Shown: in pieces, positions 1 to 13,503 of the stretch
How the letters are laid out: the number at the start of each line of letters is the position of its first letter
Numbering within the stretch: the first letter of the stretch is position 1
Assembly: GCA_036850595.1 (NCBI GenBank)
Contig: CM072159.1
Location: 31,605,612 to 31,669,611 of the forward strand
Reading direction: 5' to 3'
Source of the DNA: Rhyacichthys aspro
Lineage: Eukaryota > Chordata > Actinopteri > Gobiiformes > Rhyacichthyidae
Length of the DNA stretch: 64,000 nt
Program-made: the position numbers and the translations under genes
The notes under the pieces: generated by a model
Told to the model about the DNA's origin: nothing
Database searches by the model: none
Seen by the model: only the letters and a program-made list of their open reading frames with translations

Positions 1-2000
1 GCAAGAACAAAAGAACATCAGGTTTAAATAGTGTTAAACTTTGAAGCATAAACATCAGGTGTACTTCAGGTTTAATTGTAGTCCACAATTAGTTCAAAAC
101 ACTATTTTATAATCTACCAAAGTAAGTTACAAATGTGATTGTACAAAAGAAGATAAAATATATCTAAAACAGTTTGATGATTATGTAACACAGGCTGCCA
201 CGCAGAAGGTGCCACGCTTTACTACTTTTAATAAAACCTTAGTAAAGACAGTAATAGCCAGACTTTTCAGGAGCTAAAAAGAAGTTTTTGCTGTATTCTT
301 TAACTCTAATAATCCAAGTGAAATAGAAAAATAATGACTTGAGAAAAACTTTTAATTTGTGTTCTGGAGATGAGGATTGTGAGGCATGTGTGAAAAGCAA
401 ACAGCTCCACAGCACAACACAGCACTTTTATGGTGTGTAAACTTCACACATCTGAGTATGAAACAACAAAAATAATCAGGGTAAATGAGGCCTTTCTTGG
501 CACACACCAGTGTTCACAGACACACACAGATGTGCAGGAAGCATTAATTTATGCAGGTTAGTGGTGGGCTTTAATTATTACTACCAGCCTTTCTCTTCGT
601 TCAATAATAGCTGGCGTGTCTGTAGCTGTAGCTGTCAAAAACAAGCTGAAACAATTTCATCTGAGAGCAGAGACACAAACAGAGTCTCCCCTCTGTTGTG
701 TAAAGGCCTTTAATCAGGCCCTGGTGTATTTTCTGTTTGTTTATTATGTGATAGTGTGAACACAGCCTCTAAATGTGTTATGTTGCTGCATAGCTTCACT
801 GAACATTTCCCAGAGAGAGGAAAATGATAGGGAGTTTCATAATTAAACAAATTAATGAGCTTATTTGGTGAGCAACCAAACACTTAGTACAATGCCAGCT
901 CCTATCTCCACAGAGACATGAAAAGTCTCACTTTGTTGCCGGGGTTATTTGTGTTGTGGGTTTGTGCATGTGTAATGTTTGAGTTTCCTTCATTTTTCCA
1001 TCATTTACATAAGACATTTATGCAGGAAGCATTGTGCTGTTTTTCTGCAGATTTTAAAGCTATGCAAATTGCTGTAAAATGCACAACAAAAATGATAGTA
1101 TTTTCAACTTCAAATAAGTCCAGTTCATCTAAAACCACTGACACTAAAACAATGGCTGTGTTTTTCTCAGTTACTTGTTTACAGCTGCCCTGGGGACTCT
1201 GTCCCCACATTTAAAGCCCATCTAATATCTGGCTGTGTCATAATGGGGCCTGTGACAGCAGGCTATTAATGAGCAGCCATTTTGTGCCTTTGACTGCAGT
1301 TCCTCTGCGCTTCATTAATTTCTACCGGTCTGAGAGGTGAGAAGAGAGAGAGGATGTATGACGGCAGAAGTCACTGTCCCTGGGGACAGCACAGACATAC
1401 CACACCAAACATGCTCATTTTTAATAGCTTCTTAATGTTTTTATATATGTTTAATGCAGTGTTTATGTCCACGCATGTGCCTCGTGGAGCGTCAGTGTCT
1501 CTCTGTGTAATTACTTCAACAGAGAAAGAAGAGAATGAGAACAATGATAGATGATGACCCCCACCCTCTGCCTCCTCTTACATTTAGTAATGACAGGCCT
1601 CAGTGTGGCACACAGGGCCACCCCGGGGCCACTGGAGGAAATGAGGGGCTCTTTAGAGGACACAGACACCATTAGGTCACCACAGGTGTCTGCCTCCTGT
1701 TTATCTGCTCTTCAGCCTCACAGACTCTCTCTGTTTGTGTCCCTCTCTCTTTCACTCAGTGTGATGTTCAACGTCAGAAACACAACAAGTCAAAGAGCAG
1801 AGGAAAGAAGCCGTGATCCAGCTCAGTGAGACTTTATTCTCTGATAAACACTTTTTTATATTTTAGTACTTCTTGTCTAGTCTGTTCTCTTATAAAGTCA
1901 CATAAGTTTTATCATGTCTTTGAGGAATATGCAGTGGTTACCAACAGTTTACTGGCAGAAAGAGATGTTTTACTCAGTGTCTCCTCTTCTGTCTTTGCTC

Positions 2001-2033
2001 CTTCCTTCCTTCCTTCCTTCCTTCCCTCCTTCC
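2001..2033. repeat. CTTC-rich microsatellite
   Basis: CTTCC/TTCC tetranucleotide run. Confidence 0.9.
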
Positions 2034-2189
2034 CTGCTCATTGCTGATATATCTCTCTTCAGCACTTCTAACCCCCTTCCTCACCTCTGTCCTCCCTCCC
2101 GGCAGCACAGACAATAAATATCATGTCATGAAGATGGCAATGCTCCTTCATGGAACACTGCATGTTTATTAGAGGCAGGAGAAGTTTAA

Positions 2190-2500
2190 GAGAAATGCTA
2201 ACAGTGTTCATTAATGGGCCGCATCCGCGTTTGATGAGGCATGGCACATCCCAGGCACCGGACGAACGAGAAGAAGACGCAGGCTTTTAGGGAGAGGGAG
2301 GGGCGGGGCAACGGGCAGAACGGCCACCGGTAAACGGGCGGTAATTGTGTCCAAATTGTACGACGAGAAGGCCTCTCAAGGACTGACAGTGACGGAGCAA
2401 TTATGGCAAGCCAAGCGAGCTGTGTCAAATTAGCTCTCTCCTCCCTTTCCTCCTCTTTGTAAAAGCCCACCCCTTTCTGCCCCCCGCTGCTGGGGAGTCA
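2190..2500. promoter_or_regulatory. CpG-rich block with an Sp1-type GC box
   Basis: Contains many CpG dinucleotides in otherwise CpG-poor DNA, GGGGCGGGGC at 2300-2309, and ATTAATGGGCCGCATCCGCG. It could be an enhancer or a promoter of an unseen noncoding transcript. No exon was recognised. Confidence 0.25.
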
Positions 2501-2621
2501 CATTTGTTGCCCTACAGAGCAGAGTGAACGCTTGATTATGAACGATCAGGACGACGAGCCACGACGCCGTCAATAGTTTGTAGCTGAGGGCTGTAGATGT
2601 GGAGATGTTCAGGAGTTTAAA

Positions 2622-2679
2622 GGGTGGGGCTGGTGGAGCTGGTGGAGGGTGGGGCTGGTGGAGCTGGTGGGGCTGGTGT
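2622..2679. repeat. Short GGTGGAGCTGGTG minisatellite
   Basis: Degenerate repeats of GGTGGGGCTGGTGGAGCT occur on the plus strand, about two to three copies. Confidence 0.8.
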
Positions 2680-3690
2680 TCGGCGACGAGGAGAGTTTGT
2701 AGCTGCGAAGGTCATCAGTCAGCGCTGGCTGTCACGGATGGATCACACACAGTGGAGTGTGCCTGACTTTGGTAATTACATCTGACTGCTGAGTAGGGAT
2801 GTCTTCTTTTGTGGGCCCACAATGACTGCATAATTTATAATTAACTGCAATCAGTTCAGTCACAAGGATGTTCATCAGAGCTTTTTGTTTTACGGTGGGG
2901 TAGTTAGCGCTTTAAAGCTGGGCCATCATTCAATTTGTCTAAATGTTCTCGGATCGGGTGAAATTGCACCATTTTGTCAACTATGTTTTTGTCATTTTTA
3001 TTTTCCTGAGAACAATGGAAAGAATATATGTCTCAGTATTCCTGGCCATATTCTTTACGAGCCTTTTATTGTGTGTTTCAAACCAGAGGGAGAGAAGAAA
3101 GAACAACGTATTGGCTGTATGGACAAACTTTAGACGGACCAAATGGGTTTTATGAAGATCACAGAGAAGGGGATCAATAGGGCTGATGATTCAAGGTGTC
3201 GATCCATACATGCAAACACATTCTAATTGATTTTTTCCTATTGATTGCTCGTGTGCCTCTGCGGATGTGGTTAAGACTGGAGCATGTATTTGTATTCAGT
3301 GAGAGAATCCAAAGGTGATTAGTCTTACACAATAACATTTGTCCTGCTACTATTTGATTAAAATACACACCAGCAACATACAAGCACTTTTTGTAGGGTT
3401 CATTGAACTAAATGTGTTTTGAAATACTGTAAATAAACAGTATAAATCCAGGTATGAACGCTCAGTAATACTTTGTGCCTGTAGATGGTGTCATGAGCTG
3501 CTTTTTGTCGACGTGTCTTATTAGAATCGTTTATGAGACACTTTAGTCGACAACACTGCCACCTGCTGCTGAAAAATATATTTGATGAAGAAGAAATATA
3601 ACGTTTGTGTTATTTCTATAAAAGTATTTCAAATCAAATAAAAAAAAGACAGATTTTGTAAGTGTCTAATCATAGCCTCTGTTTTCGCTG

Positions 3691-3691
<1 letters not shown>

Positions 3692-3722
<31 letters not shown>
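3692..3722. repeat. TG microsatellite
   Basis: About 15 uninterrupted TG units. Confidence 0.95.
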
Positions 3723-3724
<2 letters not shown>

Positions 3725-4329
3725 GTGCATGTGCCTCCCGTTCTCCAAGTCCAAGTATATCAATCTTGTTGCTGCCATTAATGTCACTTTGAGCTCATCA
3801 TTCGCAAATTATATTAAATAATAGATAGCTTTTGGGCATAAATGTTAATGCTGAATTGCATAGGATTTTATGTTCTGAAAATGACATGCCTTAGTTAACC
3901 TCCTCCTCCACTTCCCTCAAGATGCCAAAAATCCTAATAAGTAAATGCCATTTTCTTCTGCAAACTTTCCTCTTAGTCAAATCCAAACATTTCAATCCAC
4001 GTTCATCTTTGACCTGCTCGGTTTGAACAGTAAACATTCACTCTAATTATTTTTTAACTCCTAAAACTAACTAATGCAGATAACATTTCAGTGATCATTC
4101 ACAGACAGTTTCTGAGTCAAAGCTCGTGTGTTCTTTCAGGTCACAGGCTCATTTCACAACTGTTTTATTAAATACTTGGAGTGTTTTTTGTTTGTTTGTT
4201 TTTACATTGTTCTCAAAGATTAACAATAACATTTTCGAATTAGAATTGGAAATAATTGTAAGTGTCTATTCATCTTCAAACACTAAATAATCAATTTTCT
4301 CATAATTTTATTTATTTACTTATTATTTA

Positions 4330-4463
4330 AAAGCCTTTATTTAAGACAGAAAGAAAACAAGTTGAGAAAAAGAGGAATAACACTGAGATACGACCTGAGC
4401 TGGATTCGAACCTGGGTTGCTTGAGTATGTAGTACACACGCTCTACACCACTTAACCTGTTTT
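4330..4463 (-). mobile_element. tRNA-derived SINE
   Basis: On the minus strand a tRNA-like head, TTAAGTGGTGTAGAGCG (A-box-like) and GGTTCGAATCC (perfect B box), is followed by a pyrimidine-rich body and an AAATAAAGGC tail. The acceptor stem does not fold as a real tRNA, so a SINE is more likely than a tRNA gene. Confidence 0.7.
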
Positions 4464-4514
4464 AAATGTTTCCATATTACATTATCTTTTCTTTTTTTCA
4501 GTGTAATCACCTAA

Positions 4515-4895
4515 AGTTTATTGTAACAGGAATCATCTGAAAAAATGAGACCTTAAGACGTGATCTAGTCTTTATAATGAAGGATTTTAATAGATGAGAA
4601 TGATCAGTCCACAGCAGGATTTTGTCCAATCACAGCTCACTTCAGGTAAAAAGGAGCGCTCCCATTGGTCGACACTGATGTCAACAACGAAGGAACAAGG
4701 AAATAAACCAAGGAAATGGGTTATTCTGTTGGAAATATGTCTTATTTTACAGAGAAACAGCTCAAAAAAGATAAAAATGGAGAAATAAATAACAATAAAT
4801 AATATTTTTTTAAATAAAAGACACAGAAAAAGGTTACTGCTGCTTTTGGAGGAGAGTGAGACCAGGACAAAAAACAAAATCAGGTTCTGGAGCTT
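4515..4895 (+). mobile_element. Diverged fragment of the same element, copy D
   Basis: Alignable in order with copies A-C: AGTTTATTGTAA, ATAGATGAGAAT, AAAAGGAGCGCTCCCATTGG, ACAGAGAAACAGCT, TTTTGGAGGAGAGTG and TGGAGCTTTAA are all retained. The middle is deleted. The palindrome and CCAAT core (4652-4676) survive while the following GTCACATGAC is lost. Confidence 0.7.
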
Positions 4896-5949
4896 TAACT
4901 GGGTCTGAACTCGTCTGATTTGAGGTCGCCTCAGGATGTACATGTTGATTTCTCTCTTTTCGCTGCAAAAAAACTCAGGGGTGGATGCATCTCTGAAGGC
5001 TCATTCATATTAACAGCATCTCCAGTTATGTTCTTAAAACATGATGAGTACACTGAAGCCTCCAGGATTAATTATTGACACTGTCCTTTTCACAACCCGG
5101 GCTTAAAAGTGGTTCAGTATTCAGTGTTTTTAAAGATTGTCTGATGTAAAGATGTATTTCTGAGGTGGGTTTTTTGCCCAGAATACTTGTGGTGTGAATT
5201 GATAGTATTATATAATTAGTGTTAACATTTTTTTATGTTTTCTTTCATCAATTATCAATGAGTTTGCAACATTATCACAAAGAGAATTCAGATTGTAGAA
5301 AACATTTGTTCAGATAATTGCAGGAGTTGTTTAAAGGAGTTGTTTGTTGGATTGTGAATGTGGTTGAGTCCAGTTGAAAACGTAGGCAGTGATCATCGCT
5401 GCATGTTCTTAGCATAAAATAGGCCTTGCTCAGTTCATCTTATTCCCTTCCCGTCCCACTCAGCCCCTTGTGGTATCATTTTGTTTATTAGCACGTTCTC
5501 TGGCTCCTGTTGTTTATTCATAAGCCATTGTTTTCAAGCATGAACTGCTCTATTTTGAGGGCTTCCATATTTGTCAGCTGAGTGTCAGTGGATGGCACTT
5601 GCCCGCCTCCCGACACCTCCAGAGACTCCATTCTGACAAGGACATTTTTTTTCTCTCCCCATCGTCTTGAAGCCCCTGCTGTAATGAAAACTAAATACAC
5701 TCATCTTCTTTTGCTGTCTGTCTCTTATCCAACTCTCTATTTTCTTCTTTCTCTTTCTTTTTTATCCTCCGCTCTCTGCTTCCTTGACATCTTGGCCAAT
5801 GGGAGTTGTTTCTGTGCCCGGCAGTTGTCAGAAGAGACAGCCAATAAGCAATCAAAGTGGCGGCCAGTGGCTGAGACAAAGGAGCACTCTGCCTGTTTCT
5901 GAGGTGCTGCAGTGGGCTGTACAGAGGGGGCTTGCATGTATAATTAAGT

Positions 5950-6150
5950 ACGAGAGGAACCGGGGCCACTTAATCTTCCCCCTAATGGTGATCCTAGCTC
6001 CATCACCGGGGCCCCTCTGGGGGGGCTGTACCCCAAAGACCCACTCTCCGGGTCACCGCTGTCCCCCAATTGTCATTGGCAAATCTTTTTTATCGTCCAG
6101 AAGAGCTGTTTTGCTGGACCGCTGGCATTGATCCATTCATCATGGCTTTG
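5950..6150. promoter_or_regulatory. Candidate regulatory block
   Basis: A GC-rich patch around CCGGGGCCCCTCTGGGGGGG, with CCTAATGG and a CAATTGTCATTGGC CCAAT/SOX-like cluster near 6066-6080. This is inference from motifs only. Confidence 0.2.
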
Positions 6151-7859
6151 TTCCTTTAAGAACTCTGAGGGCACACCAAGGGTCCAGCCAACCAGCTATT
6201 TATCATCCAGCGCAGAAAAATAGAGAAAGAGGTGAATAGATGCATATTTTACACATAGTTTTCTCAACACTTACAATGGGCTGACATATTTTCTGGTTTG
6301 GGTTATTGTTACAGTGCTCCTTGTCACCTGTGTGATTTATATGAACTGTAATCATACTGAACTGCAGCCAAACTTTTACCTGTTAGAACGTGGACTCTAA
6401 TGAATAAACCTGCATCCCCAGCACTACCTCCAGACCTGGAAATATGAAACATATTTCAGTATTAAACAGCATCATCACATTTTACTACATCTATATCTAC
6501 AAACTCTGTGAGCAGAGGTTCACACAGAACGCAGACTTACATTACCTTTTCAGTTGAGCTGAAGCGAGCACTATTACTTCAACACTAGTTCTTCAGTGTG
6601 AAATGATCATGTTTATGCTGCACAATAACATTTAATCTAGTTTGAATGTTTTAATATAATAAACTAGTTGTATGTTTCTGTTTTACTTCATAATCTTTTA
6701 GCCACATTTATCATAAAGGTTCCTAAACACACAGTTATTAGTAGTTTACTCACGCAGCAAAACGAGACACAACCCCCACCCCCCCAGACGTAGCAAGCCT
6801 GACTTTAATTCTCCTGTTTCCTATTGACACAGCTAAAGGCAGCATAATAGGCCTATTACAGGCTACCTGCATCATGCCTAATTCATAGGACACTACGCAG
6901 TGTTTCCTTATTCAGCAGCTCGTCCTTGTGATTCAAAGCAGCAGCAGCAGAGAGAGGATCTGGGGAGAAGCCCCCCTCTCGGGTCCTTCATGTCTGGGCT
7001 CACACTGAAGCAGGTGACCCTTTCCTGCTCAGGACGGAGGTGACGGAGGTGACGGGGCAGGAGCCGGGGAGGGGACACTTGTGTGACTCTGTCCAAATGG
7101 AGCGTCTTGTGGTTATTCCTCTAACACAGACTATTATGTGGTCCTAGCAGTGACACTAATGGGATGTTACAACGATTTAAAATGATTTAATGGCTCCCAG
7201 GTTGGGGCCCCTAATGGCCCTCTTTATACGCCAATGCGTATTATGAATGGCAATGACAGTGTTGTGAAGTGCCTCTGTTTCTCCTGCTTTTCTCAGTGTT
7301 TTTCAGCTGCTGCTGTCGGTGTGACAGGTGTCTTTGGTGCAGTGATAGTCCAGAGACAGAGCAGTGATCAACAGATGATCCGTGCACTTCTCTCAGTTTC
7401 ACACTTGGTTTTAGCATCTTTACAATCATTAAATGTCTGGTCTGTTGTGAACTGAAGCAAACACTGATGTCTGTGTTCGGTCAGATCACTCATGTCACAA
7501 TAGAACCTGCTCTAAAGTCATTCAAAAACTATAAACATTATGAAAATTAAAAACTGTTTAAGTAAATAACTAGATTTAAACTTCCTCCTGCCGCTGTTAT
7601 CAATGAACTGAACACAAATAACTAACACTAAATACTATTCCTCGTGTAAAACCCTGACATCTCTGTTTTTACAGTGAAACCAAAAGGCATTTCATTGAAA
7701 CTTTGTCCAGATTCTTGGTCCTTGTGCAATGTTTAAAGCACACATTTGACAGAGAGCTGCTGGGTTAAATGTATGTGATGTGTGTGTAAAGGTAAAGGTG
7801 TGTGTGTGTGTTGTATGAGCCTGTAAATGTGTGTAAATGTGTGTGTGTGAGACAGAGCG

Positions 7860-8070
7860 CAGAGGATTGACAGCTCTAGCAGTCATTACACGCTGGATTG
7901 AATGCTAGATTAGTCCAAAGTGGCTCAGGGTCAAGCGGCTGCCTTCTCCCTTTTGGCACTCAATGACTTTAATACCCGCTACTGTATTAGTCAATTACCT
8001 CAAAGGCAGGGCTGCCCTCTCGTTACCTCCGCCACAGTCCTGCACCACATCTCCGTTCATGTACACAAGA
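7860..8070. promoter_or_regulatory. Candidate regulatory block
   Basis: Non-repetitive, with GATTAG (Otx/Pitx-like), CAATTACCTCAAAGG (homeodomain core plus TCF-like site near 7993-8005) and no reading frame. Confidence 0.2.
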
Positions 8071-8229
8071 GACATTCAGCCGGTTGCAAATGAGCTGTTG
8101 TTGACATTTAATTGTTTATTATTGTCATGCGCACTGTAACATTCACATTACTTTCTTTACTTTCCACAATTACTGCCATAAAAATTGAAAAAAGTATATA
8201 ATCTACCTGTTCTTTTTTTGTTTTTCTGA

Positions 8230-8325
8230 TAATAAAGCAACATCTAATAATTGTAAAAGGAGTAATTATTAAAAAGAAACCTTAAGACATCATTTGGACT
8301 TTATTATCAAGGATTTTAGCACATA
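8230..8325 (+). mobile_element. Short diverged fragment of the same element, copy E
   Basis: CCTTAAGACATCATTTGGAC and then TTTATTATCAAGGATTTTA parallel copy D (CCTTAAGACGTGATCTAGTC, TTTATAATGAAGGATTTTA). Only the 5' third is present. Confidence 0.5.
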
Positions 8326-11199
8326 TCAGACGTTTTAATTGAATAGAAAGACATTTTGAGTTGGTTTAATCTGTTAACGCTGGATTTATAGATGATTTAA
8401 GAATATAACATTCACAAATACTATTTACTGCACAAATGTCTGACTCTTAAATGAACCTGTATCTGAGTGAACATGTGCCGCTTCAGATCGTGGCCACTCT
8501 TTGGTCTCGAGAGCGTCACATGACTCTCCACCTCTCGACTATTTCACCTGTCCATCAAAGCTGCACTCCTCCCATTAGCTCTGATGTTAAATTGCTCTTG
8601 TGTGATTGTGTCATTGGGCTCTCCCTTCCCCTTTCTCTCGGGTGACTGATATGACCTTTAGGTACACCGACTGACAATTACTGTCACAGAGAAATTGAAT
8701 TATTAACTTTCTCTGCCGACGGAGCTGCAGGTAGGTGGTTGGTAGTTAAGAGTAAAATGCTGTAATTACTTAGCTAAATTGCCATATTATTTTATTTTTT
8801 TTGCCTCTCCTTTTCCTTTTTCATTCTTCTCCGGGAATGATATAAAAGCAGGTTGAGAAGAAAAGGAAGACTGCTGAGCGCTGAATGATTTTTGAATGCC
8901 TAGTATAACCTTTTCAGAGTGTTGATTGTCAATAGGAACAATTTGGAGATGTCACAAGCCTAAAGGGGAGTCAGAGGGAAAGGTCACACTCTGTCCTTGC
9001 CTTTTGTCTTTTTAGAAGCCGGTCACTCTGCACTTTTTCTATCTTTACTTACTATTTATCGTTGTCTCTATTAAGTGTAATGCAGATTATTTGACCCTAT
9101 TTCTTTTATTCTGGGGCCACAGTACTGTCCAGTGTCCAGTGTCCAGTTCAGCGCGGTTTGGAACAGAAAACTGGCTTGAATCTCTGTTCAAAGAGCTTTA
9201 CAGACACAAATGAGCAAAGACACAAACAGAACTCCATCAGAACTAAAAACTAAAAAACAAAACAAAAGAAAACCTCAGAAGGAAGGATACAATTTGTGAG
9301 AACGGGTGATGAATGTGATTATAAAATAAGTATTAAATTTAAAGCAAACTTTTAAACGTTTTTTCCAATTCACGAAATTGAAGTGCTTCATAAACTTTCT
9401 CCTGTTGGAATAAACAATGGAAAAGGAGATTGTTCCTGCTTCATCTCAGTTTTCCAAAAAAAATACTCAACACAAAGATCAAGATGAATGCATTTTTTGT
9501 CTTTTCTTGTTAAAATATGGTTGTTTATCAGAACAAGACAAGCTTTTCTCTCAATGTTTATCCCTTTGAGGTGAGTTTCAGTAAGAGTCAGTCACTACAG
9601 CACAGTTAGAGGCATTTACGAGACACAAAGCAGTGAAATAAGCAAAGTATGTGTCTGTTGCACTGGTAAATTTCTATAATAATAAGATTTACTCACATCT
9701 TTTAACTATTTCAATGCAACACATCAATGCAACAACACTTTTTCCATATTTTTGTCACTGGAAATGCAAATAATTGACACTAAACTGACCCGTACTCTTC
9801 CTCTTGGTGGAAGGGGTCACTTGATTACAGTATTGGTCTATGTATTAAGGTTATAACTGCGCTGTTGTTGATTAGCTGGTGCTGCAGAGGTCGTATGGAA
9901 GGCAAGATTTTTGAGTTAATTTACTACACTACTCCTAAAATAAATATGCTATGATTCTTTGTCTGTTAGAAGATGGAGGAAATAAGTTTAAAGAGTGAAA
10001 AGGAACATTAAAGATTATTTTTTCATGTTTTTTAGTGAGAGTTACAGAAAGAGACAGGAGCATAAGGACACTGTACTCGGGAAGACAAAGCAAATATATG
10101 AGATGAAGAGGGCCATTGGTGTGATTATTTTCCCGTTAAGGGCGATTCTGCTTCAGTGTTGTAAAAGAGGGATAATTTGCACGCACCATAAAGGACATTT
10201 CTGCTCGTCGCTGCGTCCTAGCTGAACCCCATTGCTCTTTGTTTTTAATTGTCCATGAATGAACAGCATTGTTCTGCAAGGGTCTGGAGAACATTTCTTC
10301 AAACGCAGTCATTGTTACAAGGAACACATTATAGGGCCTTCATTATTTTCACTCTGATATAAAGAATATGTTATTTGAATTTACATAATTCTTTGAGCTG
10401 TTCCAAAGCTACTTCTATAAATAGCTTTATTCAACTTGATTCAAATGAAGGGAGAAGTCATAATCTGGTGCAGAGTTGTATGTGATTGTCTCTCACAGAA
10501 TGTCTCCTCATATTCACTCGTCCTATGTCTTGTATTGGTTTTGCAAAGTCAGAATTGCCCTGTTTTTGATGAATACCACGAGCGTTCCATCAAATGAATT
10601 TACTCGAGCCTTTCTTCGATTGTTCGATTAGTTTGTTGTTGGCTTGCTGCGTTTATCTCCCAACACGGACGACTTTCCGCTGACTTTGTGCGGCTCTAAA
10701 TGAAGTTGTTGTGGAGCACGTTTAGCAGACGCTCGTCCCACTTTGAAGGACTTCTCTTGTTTCGCTCACAGGCCTCGAGGAGATGGCTTTACACTAGTCC
10801 AGGAACACTCAGATTCAGCTGCACATCCGACAGAATCACACTCAAAACGCTCCTCTTCTGAGCCTCGAGTCTGGTTTAAAGAACATTGTAAACTCTTGCT
10901 GCTTCTGCTCGGCTTGTGCTGCTGAGGACAAGACCCTGGTTTAGTTGCTTGTGTGTAATCGTTTAGTTTGACGGTTTTGGAGTCTAGAGGTTAGGCACAA
11001 AACTTGAACAAAACTATATATTTTTTTTAAAAGAAAAGCTCAAAGACATACAACACAAGCATTTATTACAGATACAGCCAATGGGAGATACCTTTTATGT
11101 GACCATGTGATTGTGTGACCAAAATTAGCTGTCAATTATTATTATTTGTGGCTTTGGTATTTATTTACTCCTAAGCCACTGTAGATAGACATTAAAGGC

Positions 11200-11860
11200 G
11201 TGTTTCCACTGGGACGGTACGATGCTGTTCAAGTTGGTTCAGGTCGGTTCTAGCGTCCCCAAAAAGCGCACTGTACTGTTCCACTTTGGAGATCCTTCGA
11301 CTAAGCTTTAGTTGCTTTTGTGAGCAACTGAAGTCAAGTGATTGGACGATAGATAATCCTCACTCGAGCAAAAATGGGAAACAAAAGCATAAACATTAAA
11401 TGGAAATATAGATCGAACATTATTTTTGTGGAAAACCGTTATATTTCAACAGAAGACAAGCTAAATGTTGTCTTTTTCCTGACGACGACGCTAGTTAGCA
11501 GCTATCATTAGCAACATATGTTTCCAGTTTTAAAAAGGTTCAGCTCTTGTTCCATGAATTTAAACACTGTATTTATCGTCTAAACTGCATTAAACACAAG
11601 CAGGATGTTCAGAAAGATGGGAATAAACCGGAAACAGTTTCTATTTTTGTGTTAACAATGCATCCAAGTTTCTGAAAGTCTGCTTCACTTTTAATTTCTC
11701 AAATAGAGACACAACTTTAGTGGCACTTCCATGACGCAACAGACATCGCTTTTCTGGACCGAGCACAATGGAAACACAAGCCTCCTGAAGGGTATAACCC
11801 AACCGTCCCGTACTGACCTGACCCGTACCGTACCCATAAAGCCCTAAAGCTACACTTGAC
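11200..11860. mobile_element. Probable decayed terminal-inverted-repeat element
   Basis: The left part AGGCGTGTTTCCACTGGGAC is matched in inverted orientation by AATGGAAACACAAGCCTCC near 11769-11787. Beyond it lies GTCCCGTACTGACCTGACCC, a sequence type common in fish repeats. No transposase frame remains. A short related fragment lies at 14445-14500. Confidence 0.5.
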
Positions 11861-13503
11861 CAAAGGAAGGATGCCATAAATAAGCACCACGTTAATCTCA
11901 AATGAAGAGTAAAATGTATTAAAGTGTAATGTTGTTGGTGTGTGTCAGTCCCTGTGTTATTCAGTATTTAGTTTGTGTGGAACCCAGCCTCTCACCTCTC
12001 TCCTCTCATTTCTCTACGTATTAATAATACAAAGGCATCCATAAAGTCTGAGCTGTGCTTGTATTAAAACAGCAGCGGCCCAGGAAATATCCAAGGTCAC
12101 CACAAGGCTCCGGTGTTATTCCCCCCGTGCTCGACGAGGCCGGCCATCTCCACGCACCGAGCTCAGGCCAAAGCACTTATTCCTGTGTTTTTTTTAAATA
12201 TGCATCAAGTGAGCCGTCGGAGATCTCTGAGGGTTGTAACCTTTTTTATGCAACAGCCGTGTCATCTGCATTCTTTGTTGTGTTAAAAAGAGTTAAATGA
12301 CCACTCGGGATGGGCAGCGTCTGACCTCTGACCCGCAGGGATAATGAGTGAGATGAGGAGCGTCAGGTTTAATAGACTGTGGAGCGAGTGGGGGGCTCTC
12401 TCTCCTCTTTGCTTTCCTCGTTGGTAAAGATGATGCAGACACAGAGGAGCAATTACAGACAGAAACACTACCATTTTCATCCGGCGCTGGAGCGAAAGGC
12501 CTTGGCCCACTCGCTTAGGCATGCGGACGGCCAGAGAGTTACCGAACCTGGAGACAGGGACAGAGGCCGACAGCAACTGCATCACTTCTCACTCTAATGG
12601 TCCTCGCAGGTTGAGAAATATGGGCCAGAAAATGAATTCCACGATGTTTCTATTATTCATTAATTCAGACAGAAGTGGAGACAGAGGAGAAGGAAAAGGC
12701 AGACAGCCGTGTGTGATTATTGATTACAATACTGAAAATATAATGAGTAGATATGAGTTTTCTCCATTCATTTGGTGGCCCCGGCTGTCACGCGGTCACG
12801 TCTGTCTCTCCCGGTGTCTCTGTCTCCAAAAAGGGCACATTTGTTGTATCTGTGCTGTTGTGTCACCGAGACGTGTGAAAGAATAGATCCCTCTCCCCCA
12901 CGTTTTAGACAATCACACGCCGAGGAATTCATTTGTCTTGGTTTGGCTTTGTCTCGGAGGTGACACACAAGTGCGGGCTCCTTTTGTTGCTCAAAATTGA
13001 TGCCACTAACAGTGTAATAAAAATGTCCAAAACTTGCAGCGTGGTTTGAGGAAGAGCTTCTTTTGTTCCGGGGAAGGCTGTTGTACAGAGAAGATAACTG
13101 CAGGCCGTGTTGGTGACAGGATTAATATGTTTCCCAGTTGGACCAGAGTGTTTTCTTTTTCAGGCTGTATCTGTGGTGTCAACATCATAGCTCTTCCTTT
13201 GTGTTTTCTCACTTTGAATCCAAGCCTTGATTGTACTCATTCTGCTGAAAAGTGTTCAGAGAGATAACACATTTATCTAGCTGTAACTTCCTCTGGTGCC
13301 AAGTCATAGAGCTGCCTTCAGGTTTAAAATACCCCATTGCTACGGATTAAATGCGTCAAATGATGAAAGGTTTATTTATCGGAAATGTGTGTTTAGGCTG
13401 TTATCATGAACGTTTCTGTAGGTGTTTTGGTCTAACAGTGAGTGTAATCAAGTAGACTTACCTCTGGTGTTCATGAGACAAATTGTACCTGATGTTTTTT
13501 ATT
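11861..13503. other. Intergenic, no gene seen
   Basis: GC-richer unique DNA from about 12050 to 13000. Overlapping frames on both strands there are short and unlike any family I know. Confidence 0.65.

Larger units (their letters stand above)
1..4329. other. Intergenic, no gene seen
   Basis: AT-rich noncoding DNA with a CTTC run, a small GGTGGAGCTG minisatellite, one TG microsatellite and the CpG-rich block at 2190-2500. Open frames are short and lack codon structure. Confidence 0.7.
4896..11199. other. Intergenic, no gene seen
   Basis: Holds element fragment E near 8230 and two candidate regulatory blocks (5950-6150, 7860-8070). The rest is AT-rich unique sequence without recognisable coding signal. 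Confidence 0.7.

Noticed and set aside
4380..4463. True tRNA gene on the minus strand
   Set aside because: The B box is perfect but the stems do not pair as a tRNA, and a SINE-like body and tail follow directly.
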